Source: Amphirosellinia nigrospora (Eukaryota > Ascomycota > Sordariomycetes > Xylariales > Xylariaceae). From it: a stretch of 64,000 nt of DNA. The first letter of the stretch is position 1, and every line of letters starts with the position of its first letter. A model generated the notes under the pieces. The model made no database searches and was not told the DNA's origin. It saw nothing but the letters and a program-made list of their open reading frames with translations. The stretch spans positions 8,504,193-8,568,192 of the forward strand of contig SCHM01000001.1 in the NCBI GenBank assembly GCA_004123355.1, given 5' to 3'. Both the position numbers and the translations under genes were made by a program. Shown here in pieces: positions 24,942 to 41,900 of this stretch.

Positions 24942-26649
24942 ATGGTGAGGTCACCAACCACGCTGCTGGCCGCGTGCGGTCTCCTTGCCAGCAGAGCCTT
25001 TGGTGCTCTCGAGGTTAATCTAGATGACCAAGGTTCGTGTGCGGCTCTTAACTTCTCCATGCGACCATGACGCACTACCGTCTTTCTCGTTGTGGATCAT
25101 CTCTAACCGCCTTTGATTATGCAGAGTCCATCAAGGCTGCCGCCGCTCTCGTTGCCAAAGACCTACTTACCTTCTACCATGGCGACGAACCCGGCTGGGT
25201 CCCGGGTATCCTACCCGGCCCTCCTCCGGATGGTGACTACTACTGGTGGCAGGGCGGTGCTATGTGGGGTGCGTTGTTGGACTATCGACATACAATGGGC
25301 GACAAGCAATTCGACGATATCATAAACCAGGCCATGCTTTTCCAGGTTGGCCCAAACAAAGATTTCATGCCACCCAACTGGACGGCCTCCATGGGTAATG
25401 ATGATCAAGCTTTCTGGGCTTACGCCGGTCTCCTCGCTGCTGAAAACAGGATTCACGGACCCCCCGGCTGATCAGCCACAGTGGCTGGCATTGGCCCAGG
25501 CCGTCTTCAACGAGCAAACTCATATCGACAGACGTGTGGAGGGTGGAAATTGCGACTGGGGCTTACGGTGGCAAGTATACCGGACGAACAATGGTTTTGA
25601 TTACATCAACAGTATGTACCCTATCATTCAATTCCCATCACTAGCCTCTGATATTAACTCGAAATGTAACAGCCGTTGCCAATGCTTGCTACTTCAACAT
25701 GGGCGCCCGGTTGCACCGTTATACTGGCAACGACACCTATGGCGACCTGGCTGAGAAGACCTGGGATTTGATAGAAAGATTGGGCTACATCAGTGATCAA
25801 GATGATGTTTATGATGGTGCCCATTTGCCGGACTGCACAGAGATTAATAAAGCTCAGTTCTCCTACAATGCGGCCATGTTGCTGCAGGGAGCTTCTTTCA
25901 TGTACAACTCTGTAAGTCCTACTCTTTGGGTTATTCTCCTAACTTGCCGCTATATCTCTATATTTCTGCGGGGGTGTCAACTTTTGGTGTTTTGTAAAAA
26001 CCCAGCAAAACGGAGCGCCGCACAAGATTCCAGCCGACCCAACCTAACTGAGACGGGAATATGCTAACATTGTACGACGAAACAGACCAATGGCAACGAT
26101 ACATGGAAAACTCGCGCCAGTAACATGGCTGATGGTATAAAGCGTGTCTTTTTTGCCCAGAATGGAATCGCATACGAGCCTTCATGTGAACCGCCGCCAG
26201 GCTCCTGCAATTCGGACATGATGTCATACAGAGGCTTTATGCACCGCTGGATGGCCAACTCGATTCAAATGGCACCATTCCTATATGACAAGTTAATGCC
26301 TACGCTCAAAACATCAGCAGCGGCTGGTGTCAAACAATGTACGGGTGGTGCCAATGGACGAATGTGTGGATTCCATTGGACTAGTGGTCAATATGACGGT
26401 CTGCAAAGCGCCAGTTTACAAATGAACGTTCTCGGTGCGTTGACGGCCTTGGTCATGCCCAGCGTCGAGCCTCCGTTGACCAACACGACCGGTGGTACAT
26501 CGAAAGGTGATCCTGATGCTGGTCGGGATACGACAGAATTACCGACGTTTGCCCCTATCACGACAGGTGACAAAGCAGGCGCAGGTATTCTGACAATTCT
26601 CATTATCACGGGTGCTCTATCGGCATTTGCATGGATGAGCCTAGATTGA
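24942..26649 (+). CDS. GH76 mannan endo-1,6-alpha-mannosidase, GPI-anchored (Dcw1/Dfg5 type)
   Basis: A cell-surface glycosidase or transglycosidase that acts on the alpha-1,6-mannan of GPI anchors and helps transfer GPI proteins into the wall. Four exons are supported: 24942-25032, 25125-25611, 25673-25911 and 26086-26649, about 459 residues. A signal peptide ([20 protein letters not shown]) is followed by the family signatures [14 protein letters not shown] (about residue 69) and NDDQAFWAY (about 124), which carries the adjacent Asp pair typical of the GH76 active site. The N-glycosylated-looking Ser/Thr-rich tail ends in a hydrophobic segment ([17 protein letters not shown]), as expected for GPI attachment. 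One extra base in an A-run at 25443-25446 breaks the frame ([23 protein letters not shown]); without it exon phases agree exactly. Family assignment is firm, but DCW1 versus DFG5 is not resolved. Confidence 0.92.
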
Positions 26650-29600
26650 ACTACTTAGGTAGCCAACAATAGATCCACCCAAGTCAACAGCGTAATGCGT
26701 GTACCCATTCAAATTTTGTTGTCTCGGGCAGGCAGGCGGTTGAGTTGCATTACAGTGTGCACATACGGGCCGGTTCCCCTGTCTCGATGACACAATCGGG
26801 ATACAGAAGGGAAATAGGAGGAAAGCTGCCGCATCTGCGTGCATGCACATTTGAATTCTCATCTACAGCCGGTCACGACCGGAAATAGGGAAATGAAGGA
26901 GCATAACGGCGTTTTCGGGTCAAATAGGAGTGTCTTGGTACATGAAAGTTTGCACATCCAACAACAATGGCAAAATCACATAGAGGGTTGGATGGATAAT
27001 AAGGGAATGCAAACACCAAGGCAAGCACGCATGTTAGCTTTTCCAAGTTCCTCTTAGTTCTTGTTCTCGTTTTGTTCGCTACCTCAATACCACATGTGAC
27101 TTCACTATGACATCTTATGATGTTTCTAGTTGTGCCCTATCATGCCCTGTTAGATTGTTACAGGATACAGTTGTTTGAGTATATGTCAGCATTAGCCCCA
27201 AGAAGCTGAATGAGTACTGTAGCAATGATCCTGTAGAACAGTGAAAGGAAATATGTATAAATCTATACTATAGCTTAAGTCCGTCTGAAGGTGTTGTAGA
27301 ACCCTTGGCGCAACGATGGTCTTTGTCTACCTAGGGTTTACTCCTCGACGAGACATCGATGATAGGTATCTGTTAGGTTTGCTCGAAGGAATCCTAGTTT
27401 TAGCACGGGTATGAATGGATTACGGATTAGGACTAATCAATAAGTTTTTGCTGCAGTCTCGTTTCGGTTTCTTTCTTGCTATGGTGAGGGTGTAAGGCAC
27501 GGTAGTTTGAGCGACGTTGAGGATACACATGATTCGTGTGCGTGTTATTCACAAACGTATATATGGACGTGTAACTGGTGGCCTGGGTTGCGCGTTCGAG
27601 TTTACTTGGGTAAGGATGGCATTCTGGATGAGTTCGGTTTGATTGATGTTGGCAAGTATGGCGGTCATGTACTCTGCTAGCAGGTAATGATGAAAGTTGT
27701 GCTTGGTGGGCCGGCCCTAGCCTTGGTTATTTTGATTGACCCAGAGAAGCAATCGTATTAACTCTCCTTTTCTTATATGATACTGCCGATATTTGGTCTG
27801 TTGATTGGGGTGGTGGTATCAAAGGAGGTGGGCGTGAGTAGGTATGTATCAGTGATATGGTGGAGATGTGTGATAGGCGTATATGGTGTTGATAGACAGG
27901 ATGATAGTTCAGAGGTCATATATTTATATGGTAAGATAGTTTTGATTATTAGCGAGCTCTTTGAAAGTTGTCGGGTCCCCGCAAGTTAGAGTACAGGGTC
28001 CGTGTTGATATCTATTGTGGCGCGCAGAGTATAGGAGTTCCCGAGCGCATGTCTCTGGCTATATATACTCATGCCCTTTATCTCTGGGGTCTTTGATCCT
28101 ACGAGGCCTACGTAAAGCCTAGGTATGTGAGGCTTTTGGGAGATGAGTCAGGTATTGTGAGATCACGTAGTGTCTTGTGACATTGATGAACCAAATCTAT
28201 GTGGCTATCGGATAATTTAGTAGAAATATGCCATCAGAGATTATTAACAGGATCGAGGTTGTTTTCCAAGACCTGGGCATATAAGGACAAGTCCAGAAGG
28301 GATCAAGGACGGGAACGTCGACCCGATAGTGTGTGGGCGGAGGGAGTATCGGTGGACACGTTGGACCAAAAAAGATACAGGATGCCGTTGATGTGGACCG
28401 GGGACAGCTTTCAATATCTGGCCGCCGATCCGGCTATATTCTCTATGTCTCCTTCGTTATGAAGTTAGGCCGGTATGCTAACTCGGCGTTAGTCTTGTCT
28501 TGACGAGCCGTTGGTTACACGGCATCTCCTTCAGGCATCTAGCGCTTACCTGAGTAGGTAGTTAAGGCTTGGTCACTGCTCCGAGTCGGTTGGGTACATT
28601 GGGTAGGTAGCACGTCTTATTCCCCGAGTTCGATTGGAAACGCACATAATCATGTAGTCATACTTGGGGCGCAATAGTTCCTCGTCATGTGCCTTGGTCT
28701 CACTAAAGATCGGCGGCGAATGGACGACTTTTTAATCTTGCATGGGCGTGGTCATGGGATCCGGATATATCGTCAGCCAACAACCTATGTAATACCAGTC
28801 CGACGGTTCCCAGAAATTGGTCCTGAGCGAGGTTATTATCGCCTGCAGGTCTGCTGTGCACCTGTACGAGCGTTCTTGATGCTGTATGTATCACCTTCCG
28901 ATCCTAATCCCAAAGATAAGCAACGGCAGTTCATCTCAAGTTTCAGACGACATGACAATTGAAGGTCTTGGAAAGTAGAATCAAATATGTAGAATGTTCT
29001 TGCCAGATGTCCTATGAGATCAACTCAGTCTGTTTATTGACTAAAGTAGTAGTGCATAGATTTTTTACAGAAATGTGTTAATTACTCTCTTGTAGGTATG
29101 ATATTAGTCTCAAATCTCTGTTTTCCTTATCCATAATTGCTAAGGTTTGGTAAGTGTAAGGATATGTGCAGATTCTTCTTGTCGCTTGGGGGATCGTATC
29201 ACCTTCGTAAGCTGGTGCTTGGATATATACGTACATGCCCTCGGCTTCCCGGAGGTTCAGGGGTTCGAGAGAGATATCGTGGGACTCAGGAGGTCTGGCA
29301 TTGGCTATGATTGTCTTCTGTCAAAGAATGCGGCACGACTTGCTCGCCTTTAGACACACCGCTTCTTCGATTCTTAGTGCCTCTAGGCCCGTCAAGTATC
29401 AGCAAGCCGTCGAGCCGATTGTTAGATTTAGTATTCGCTAACTATCGTCCGATCACAATTCTCCAGCTTCGTTGAGGTGATTTCCCTAGTGATTCAGGGT
29501 TAAATCTACCGAGTACAATTTTGGCGGTGACGGTCTGCCAGCTTCCCCTTAATGCTAAGGTAAGGTCACCAGATACATACCCCACTAGCATTGACATCAT

Positions 29601-30197
29601 GTACATGAACACTTGATGTGAAGATGTTGTGAATTTCGCTCTAGCTATAGGAAGAAAAGGGAGTGCTTCTTCGCTAATCTAGGCTTGCAAGATTCGGTCT
29701 TTTATTTCAAGTAAATAATTCCGTGTTTCATCAGTATGACTAAGTTGAAATACGTCGACGTATTTTGGTATACTGCTAGCTTTAACGGCATAGCAGTCCT
29801 CGTTAAGCCTTCAGAGTTTCGAGGATTGAAACCGGAATGCTACGTCACCAAATATAGGTGGAGGTAGGGAGAAACGGCCGTATATCATAGCAAACATGAC
29901 CAAAATAAGCAGTATAAGCGCAGTCATATCTCCCTGACTCCCTCTCGCTCTTGCCTAATCTAGACGAGGGTAGCAATGTTCTTTTACCCGACATCTCAAT
30001 GGGGAGAAACGTATGTTCCGGCTCAGAAATTCACATTGGCCGCTTATCGTCACACAACCTCAACTATGAGGATCTATGACGAATGATTCGAGGGCTGTTA
30101 AATATCAATAAAAGTTATATGAATGCTGGCTCATGTAGGAACGTAGACTAATCCCTCCTAAGTGACGCTTGGTACTCGTAAATATCGTAGGTAGACA
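26650..30197. other. Intergenic 3.5 kb, nothing supported
   Basis: Open frames at 28199-28462 and 28687-28962 are under 95 codons, have no recognised domain and do not join across plausible introns. I found no RNA gene, repeat array or transposon end. Confidence 0.55.
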
Positions 30198-31967
30198 ATG
30201 TCGACAGCAGAGAGAGTCGTCTCAGTTGATGAGCAGCACGCCACTATCACTCCCGCAGAACTTATCCCATTCTCAGTTTTCACCCCGCTCCAGAAACGAT
30301 GGATTCTCTTCATCACGGGGTTTGCCGGCTTCTTCTCGCCTCTGAGCAGTTTCATCTTCTACCCAGCTATCGTGCCGATATCCACGAGCCTTGGGTGACA
30401 GTTGGACGTATAAACTTAGCCATTACTACCTACCTGATCGTCTCGGGCATCGTGCCGGCTATTCTAGGTAACGCTGCGGACAAGATAGGCAGAAGGCCGG
30501 TTTACATACTTGCGCTCTTCATATATTTCGTGGCCAACATTGGCTTGGCTGTGCAGAACAGTTATCCGGCTCTGCTTGTTCTGAGAATGGTACAAAGCGC
30601 GGGAATAGCAGGCGGGTGAGCCATACCCCAAACGAAATCCTGCTGGTCTAATAGTATACTATCTAGGTACGGTATCACTTGGTTATGGTGTTATATCAGA
30701 TATCGCGACTCCTTCTGAACGTGGCTCTTACGTCGGGGTATTCTCCTTAGGGTCAGCTTATCCACTGCCTTTTGCAAGAGATGAGACGTGCTGACCTGCC
30801 TACAGACTGAATGTCGGGCCACCTATTGGTCCAATCATCGGCAGCCTTCTATCTGCTCAATTAGGTTGGAGATGGATCTTCTGGTTTCTTGTTATTACCG
30901 GAGTGTTTGTCTTCTTGTAGCTTTGATGGCACTACCTGAGACGGCGCGGGCTATCGTGGGAAATGGCAGCACTCTCGCCACGGGCATGAACCGGACGTTG
31001 ATTTCCATATTGCGTTCTAAGAAACGAGATGAATCGGACCAATACGCCCAGAACATGACTATAAAAGACTGTGTTGCTTCCTTCCCCAACCCTCTTGCCT
31101 CTCTGAGGCTGTTGCTAGAGCTAGACTTTTTTCCTCTTGTTCTGTAACGCAATCTACTATGCGACGGGCGCCTGTGCTCAGACATCACTCTCTTCGCTGT
31201 TCATACGGGTGTATGGGTATCAAGAGATACAAGCCGGGCTAGTATACATTCCCTTTGGGTTGGGGGCGCTTGCAAGCGTGTATATCTGGGGTGAATACCG
31301 CCATCAATCGATTTGTTGCTTAAAGCTAAGAAATCTACAGGAAAATTCCTCGACATTGAGTATGCGAGGATCGCAAAAGCTCACGGATATGATGTCGAGG
31401 AAACTAAAGAGAAGCTGATCAATGACTTTCCGATCGAGGTAGCAAGGCTGCGTAGTATATCTTACGTCACCATCCTAACAGCGGCCGCAACAGCAGGATA
31501 CGGCTGGGCGGTTCAGAAACAAGCGGTAAGTCTACAATAGATTCTGGAGACTTCGAAGTGTACCCGCTCATTTGACACCCAGCATGTGGCGGTGCCATTG
31601 GTTATACAGGCGGTCCTGGGGTTTACCGTGGCAGCGGGATTTGTGGTGAGTTCCTCATTTGAGGCTTCAAAATGCTGTCATAACTAATTCGACATAGACA
31701 TTTGGGACCTTAACCACGGATTTGAATCCGGGGAGGTCCTCTACCGCAGCAGCATCTGCCAACATACTTCGAGCCTCACTCGCGGCAGGCGGGACTGCGG
31801 CCTTGCAGCCCATCATCGACGCCGTCGGACCCGGCTGGTGCTTCACGATATTCGGGTTCCTCGTCGCTTCCTGCGGACCTCTTCTGCTGTTACAGATTAA
31901 GATTGGCCCTAAATGGAGGGAGTCAAGGGAAAAAAGGCAAGCGGAAAGCAGCGATGCCTCTGGCTAG
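30198..31967 (+). CDS. MFS drug:H+ antiporter, DHA1 (Qdr/Tpo-like) family
   Basis: A 12-helix plasma-membrane exporter of small molecules. Supported exons: 30198-30615, 30667-30751, 30806-31290, 31341-31525, 31583-31645 and 31698-31967, about 501 residues. Signatures in order are PLQKRWILFITGFAGFFSPL (first helix), VGRINLAITTYLIVSGIVPA, GNAADKIGRRPVYILAL (the MFS loop 2-3 motif), MVQSAGIAGG, GYGVISDIATPSERGSYVG, NVGPPIGPIIGSLL (motif C type) and LPETARAIVGNGS. The family's central loop (FPIEVARLRS) follows. Four single-base length changes are needed, near 30393, 30614, 30915 and 31127 (two losses, two gains), more per length than in any other gene here. It may be hit by sequencing error alone or be genuinely decaying. 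The MetE-like gene 542 bp downstream runs in the same direction. Confidence 0.85.
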
Positions 31968-32509
31968 GGAGAACGAAATAGGTGGACCGACACCGAGCTC
32001 TGGCCCGGGGATGATACGCTGGGCTCCGTCCCTCAATATCAATTTCAGATCAGAAAATTGGAGAGCTGTTGTAACTTTGGGGTAGGTTGCGGGTATAGGG
32101 TCAGTGACTTTTACTGTAAACTACATGAGATGTCAGGCTCGGATTATTACTACCCGTATACTATAATTTTGAATTATGTCTTGGGGCGGGATGAATCGTT
32201 TGATAGACTATAAAAACATTCCCAATGCTAGATGTAGATATGCTCTGAACAACCAAAAGACTCGCGTCCACACAAGGTGCTTTCTGCCGCATCGTCACTA
32301 TTACGTGTATATCAGGGGACAAAACCAGCCGGGAATAATAATTCGACATACCCCAACTATCAAGGTGGGGAAGGGGAAGGGGACTGGGGAGATGGGATAA
32401 TTCTCCAGACTGAAGCAGGCACTTATTCGAGTCCTTTCCTCCAAACGAGAGTGTATAAGAAAGCAATATAGATCGATGTGAAAATTTGATCCGTCATTAG
32501 TAACTTGAA
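31968..32509. other. Intergenic between transporter and MetE-like gene
   Basis: This holds the 3' end of the transporter transcript and the promoter of the downstream gene. No further feature is seen. Confidence 0.6.
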
Positions 32510-33711
32510 ATGGCGCCTCCATTCAGAAATGATCACATTGGGTCTCTCTTGAGACCCAAGGAGCTCCTCGAAGCACGCGCAAGTCTGGCGTCTCCGTCCG
32601 AGATGTACTCGCTTGAAATCCCTGAAACTGTCAAAGCAGCCGAGCGCGAAGCCATCCGAAAGGTTGTGCAACTTCAGATAGATAAAGGCATCCGGCCGAT
32701 CACAGACGGAGAGTATGCGAGACACATCTATTACGGCGGGTTTTTCGAGAAGCTCGCTGGGTTCGAGGCGCGCCCGACACTGCCTATCCCTGATGCGTTC
32801 CGTACAGATTTCCCCACGACGACGAGGCTCGCACAGATGGGCGCGAAGACCCGCGCGGCCGTCGTCTGTACGGGCAAGATTGAGTACAAGGAGTCGCCCT
32901 ACTTGTCCGAGTGGCTATCGCTACGTGAGAACTTACCGCAGGACTTGTGGGGTGCCGCCAAGTTCACCGTCCCAGCGCCGTCGTACCAACACATCCAGCT
33001 GAAGCCCGGGACGGCGTGGACGGCCGAGTCCGGGTACGCCTCGGACGAGGAGTACTTGGATGACATCGCCAAGTGCTATGCGGCAGAGCTACAAACACTG
33101 TACGATGCCGGCCTACGTAACATCCAGGTCGATGACCCGCACCTCACGTACTTTGCCTCCTCTGCGTTCCTCGGCGGCTGCGAAAAAGATGGCACCGACA
33201 CGGATGCGCTCTTAGATCTATATACCCGTACCCACAACAAGCTGCTCGCTCGAAAGCCGAGCGGGTTGCATGTTGGCATGCACCTCTGCCGCGGGAATAT
33301 GTCTGGGTCTGTCAACTGGGTCGACGGCTCATACGAGGTTATCGCCAAGAAGCTGTTCAACGAGACGGACTATGAGACATATTACTCGAGTTCGACGATG
33401 TCGAGCGCGCCGGCGGCTTCGAACCCCTGAGGTTCTTGCCCCGAGGTAAGAATGTCGTGTTAGGTCTGATCTCTACGAAGAAAGCCGAGATTGAGGACTC
33501 GGAGGTGATTAAGGAGAGAGTTCAAATGGCGGCCAAAGTCATCGCTGATGCTCAGGGAGTCAGTGTTTCCGAGGCTTTAGACTGCCTTGCTGTGAGTCCG
33601 CAATGTGGATTTAGTAGTAGTAGCTTGGCTGGCGGGAAGGGTATGACTGAGGACATTATGTGGGCAAAGCTCCAGCTTGTCAAACAGGTTGCTAATGAGA
33701 TATGGGGTTGA
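32510..33711 (+). CDS. Stand-alone MetE C-terminal-domain (cobalamin-independent methionine synthase-like) protein
   Basis: A protein of about 400 residues of the UROD/MetE-like TIM-barrel fold that matches only the catalytic half of cobalamin-independent methionine synthase; full MetE is about 760 residues. It opens MAPPFRNDHIGSLLRP, as in short MetE-like proteins, with DGEYAR near residue 70 and an IQVDDP strand. The likely zinc ligands are visible: H and C of HVGMHLCRGN, E of YYLEFDD, and C of SPQCGF. A methyl transfer to a thiol is therefore likely, but the acceptor may not be homocysteine because the folate-binding N-terminal half is absent. A single exon is used. One base appears missing near 33384 (TATTAC/CTCGAG, a CC run), which shifts the frame just before the Glu ligand. 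Confidence 0.88.
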
Positions 33712-35356
33712 GGTGTAATCAATATATTGGACAAAAGTGCCGCATCAAGCTCAATTTTCTCAACGTAATTGGGGGTTAATGATTCGGCTCGCTTCATCCT
33801 AGCGTCTTGAACACTGTCGTTTTGAAAGTAGTAAACACACGACGTGACGCGGTATGCTATTTGGCACATTACCTATTCAAGAAAGCTAATATAGGGCCTA
33901 AAGGAACTGATAGTATACGCAGAGGAGAACATGTTTAATCATTCAAGATGGCGTGGGTTCAGGTGTTTGGGACCAAGTAGCTAAGCAGGAGTCCTCAAGG
34001 CGAACAGGTCAAGATCGAGATGAATGATCGAGTAGGTGTTCTAGAGGTGAGAAGATAGTCAGATCGGTGTGTAGGTAAGAAAGGACAAGACTTAGGAGAT
34101 AGTTATAGTGCTCTACAGTAACGAGTGTTATAAAACACGAGACCTTCAAGTCGTCTATTCGCAGACCGAGCGCGCGACGTGTTATACCCCAGAACCTTTG
34201 TTATTGCTATCGTTTAGCTAGATTGCTTAGGTTGATCTTTGTGCTTAACTTCACCCCTTAATTGGTTTCCTATTGTGCCCTTGGCTAGTTTTACTTCACC
34301 TCGAGACTTATCGGTACGTCTTAGTTTCAGCTCCACAAGACCAAACATGACAGCAACACCAACAGCCAAAACAATATAGGGATTGAGATACACTATTGTG
34401 CAGTGAAATACAAGATAACTTAGTAACTAAGGATCTTAGATAGGTAGGCATGCATATAGGAATAGTACATGAAATATAGAAGACTTATGACTATCACCGA
34501 GTGCACAGTCAATTCGTCGTAGGCATTTCAACGACTGTGTGGTTTTTATGAAGAAACATAACAAGGTACGTCAGCTCATAGCATACATAGCCGAGCATAC
34601 AAATCAGCCCAAACGTATGTTGTCTATAAAGATAACCTATCGAAAACTATGGTAAGGCTTCGCAAGAACTGCCCATCGTGTGAAGTCTGGGGTTTCATGG
34701 TATATTACTATCCACACACATAATCAACCCCCACTGCCACTGCCGTTGGCGGATCTATTAACACTACATGCTCGCTAATGCTCGCGCGTCAATTATCAGC
34801 CTGTTGTCTTGCTTGCAAGAGACACCACGACTGGTTTGTAGTAAGTGTGTTCGCCCATCATTTGTTGAATACGTCTTCCATATTTTGGAACCCATCAGAC
34901 CAGTAGCAACAGCCTTTTGGAACGTCTTCAAATCGGGAACAAATTTGTTGGAATGATTTGGAGATGCTATGAGATGACAAACTAGGAGAATTTAAAAAGA
35001 GACCAATAGGGATGATCTAAACCGCCAGTCGAACTCCCAGCCGGATGCCCAGTGTCGAAATTGAGGAATATAGCTTTTAGTCGTCCACTATGGTCGCGTC
35101 ACGCCACGTCATCCATAGACCAAAGGCCGAACAGTACGTGTAGGAAAGTCGGCTCGCCATCTGCATATGTGCTACGACCTCCCGGTGCTGAGCTGGCGTT
35201 GATTGGTTATGAATACTGGCAGACTAGCATAGGATCGAGGCACAGCCAGTCAGGTGCCAGCTGCGGAATATGTGCAACTAATCCAGCACATTTCCGAGTT
35301 GACCAGAGCAACCCGGATGCAGTGACCTGGTGGGAAATGTCTTCCGGTTCACCTGC
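33712..35356. other. Intergenic between two convergent genes, nothing supported
   Basis: The stretch lies between the ends of the MetE-like gene and the Kin4 gene. It contains a TAGGTAGG motif near 34440. No coding potential is recognised. Confidence 0.6.
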
Positions 35357-38994
<3,638 letters not shown>

Positions 38995-41900
38995 TTTCTA
39001 CGCCCAACGCGTAGAACTAGCAACAACACCCTGGGCTCACAAGATACACTGGATACTAAGTCCGGGGTTAGCTGTGCTATAACAAACGCCCGTTGATATC
39101 GTTGAAAAAATTAGCAGGTTCGCTAGGAATAATCGGCTGATATGCGACGTAATCGACGATGCACATGCAATAGCAAATGACGAGGTAAGGCAAGGTAGGG
39201 AAAAATCGGGTTGGTAGTCAGTGAGATTGCATACAAGAGCTGAACGCGCACCGGATCAACGCAAATCCCAAGGGCGGTCTGACCGCCTAGTTGTCCAATA
39301 GGCTGGCTTTCTTTTCGTTGTGTATCGTCGCAGACGTTGGTGGTCGCTCTACCTACTCTCTCGTCTTGTTTGACAAGGGATAGCGCAAGGATATTCCTTC
39401 GCCAACAACGAACGACGTGCAGCGAGCAGGTCAAGCCAGTCAAGTTGTGATCCTAGTTCGCCGTATCCCGTCGCGTTCGCTCGGGTCGCCCTGACCTTGA
39501 ATGGGCCTGATTTTGGATCGCTCTGATAGGCGCGGTGTAAACACACCAGGTGGAGGTGGGTTACCTCGAGACAATCGCGAAGGGAAGGAAAGAAAAAAAA
39601 GATATGCAGGGCAATGTAGGATAATGCTAGTTAGGCAAAGGGGTCCCCCACGTTCTACTGTTGACGATACTGCTTCGAATTCAATTGCACGGTCGCGTTG
39701 GAGGGGCAGGGCAGGGTTATTCGCTCGGTCGGCAGTGTATCTGGATTATTTGCGGTATCGTACAGTTGGTGGTATCCCCGGCACGGCCGCGCTGGTGGTG
39801 TGTCTGATGATGCTCAACGCTCGTTGGTTGTGTGATGGCGTGGATAGGGGGCACAACGCATGTGGACAGGCGGTTGTAGGGGGGAGAGGACGGACGATAC
39901 AGAGGTAACTATTACATAATACAGCAGCAGCGACGCCACTGACACAGGCACAGCACAGAAAGGTACGACAACAAACAACCACTCGGGCTCTCTTTCCCTG
40001 GCCGCTGTGTTCCTGACCAGAGAGGAATCGCACTGGCGCGCCGGGAGGAAGGAAGGAAAGGGAGCAGCGTTGAATGAGATATCCGCAGAGGCCTGAGGAG
40101 ATTGGCCTAAAGCTACATAGGATGGTAGGGTACAGCAGCTTTAGGACATGTATGTACGTGTTCAGCGCGTACCGATTTGCTAGCGTGGTACAGAACTGGG
40201 TTGGGTTGGCCATCGTCTCTCCCTGACGTACCAGACCAGCCCATTGTGGCTCTCGCACCAACCCGTATTGATCCATCAACAAGAGTTTGCCTACCTATAA
40301 TAGTCTAGCCCAAGATATAGATCACCGGAGATACTACGCTATAGGGCTGTACGAGGAACATTAGTACGCTAGACGCCGTAAATAATATGCCATTTTAGTC
40401 ATAGCGTTAGCATGTTTCATCTGATGTACAATACGGGTTAGTCCAACATGGCCTACGGTCAAAAGAATAGACCAAATCGCGCACAATGTGTTGGTACCGT
40501 CCGGGCAGTGTTCAAGATTACTATGCCTAGCAGTATAGCATGTCGGTAGGTAGTGTTCGATCATAATGTGCACATTGTATGAGAGTAGGAAAAGCGCGCT
40601 GAGTTTGTTTGACACATGCTTGCTCCCGTCTTTCAATAATTGTGTAATCCAATATGCCATGTCATGCTATTGTAGGTACCAAGAAATTAGTTTGTTCCTA
40701 TTGTCCTCTCTGCTAGGGAAATGAGGATTTAATGGGAGCACCCATTGTGGGAAATTGCAAGATGGAGACTTCAAGCAAGGACCCCTCGTTTCCAAGTTTC
40801 TCAGGTGCCAGAGCTCCACTAGCTGGAATTGGATAAATGCTGCCAGCATGAGCAGCATGAGTCGTGCCAGAGATCTTTATATTTCTTCATGCACTACTAT
40901 GTACACTACACTAAACATCACTACCCAATCTAACCCTCTTCAGCTTCCAGAATGCGGCAAGTGGGTCAGCCACCCAATTAGAGCCTCTCGATAGAGGATC
41001 CAAATGCAGGTACAGGACTAGATAGGTAATTACTGTCTTCCTAGTAACATCATGGATGCATTAGCACGTTGTACTGTAGCAATGGTTTTGCAAAAACTCC
41101 AACTGGCTGGTTGACATAAAAGTTGGCATTGGAGAAAGGCCTTCTTAGCTTTCATCGTCTTGGGTCTTGAATGCATACAACACCGAATCAGATCATGGTC
41201 GTCGAACGACAGACTAATTATAGCAATTCGGCCGAGTTGAACCAGGGTGCTGCGTACCTTTGCCACAGGTTATGGTATGGTATGATAAATATGACGTCCT
41301 TGCTCTCTCATACTCTAAGTATATCTCCTTTCGGTTGGCTTAAGAACAACACAGATACATGTGTATGAGGACAGGATGGAGTGCTGCTCGGCGCCATCAA
41401 TTACGCGTACATTAAGTGCCCATTCCCCTACAACTAATTACCTAAGTGTTAATTACGTAGATAGTATAAAACATAGAGAACAGCCTCTAATATTCTCTAA
41501 TATTAAGTACCACTCGAGATATTAACCAAATAATAGGAATTGCCAAAGAGGAGTGTACCAAATAATTCATCCGAACCAACTCATACCACATTGTACAGGA
41601 CTGGGGTGTGCGATGCTCACGAAGATAATACACTACACACGTCGCATTGTCGCAGGAGTCAACATCTACAGTATAGTCCTATATTATGTTGCACGAAGCA
41701 TGGATTTCGTACTAGCATCTTACTACTACTAGTGTACTGTAGTGTGCAAGTATGAGATGCATGGCCGTTAGGTGATGTTCGAACGGTTGGCCTGGAACTC
41801 GCTAACAAAAAGCAACTACCGGAATCTAAAAATTGCAGGGACCAGGGTCTAAACATGCTACACTACACTACAGAAGGTACCGATGGTGTAAATTGGAACA

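Noticed and set aside
31291-31340. A further frame break in the transporter
   Set aside because: Explained by a 50-bp intron (GTGAAT...CTACAG) that joins YIWG to KFLDIEYARIA in frame.
30198-33711. Secondary-metabolite or resistance gene cluster
   Set aside because: Only a transporter and a MetE-like protein are present; no backbone synthase, tailoring enzymes or cluster regulator nearby.
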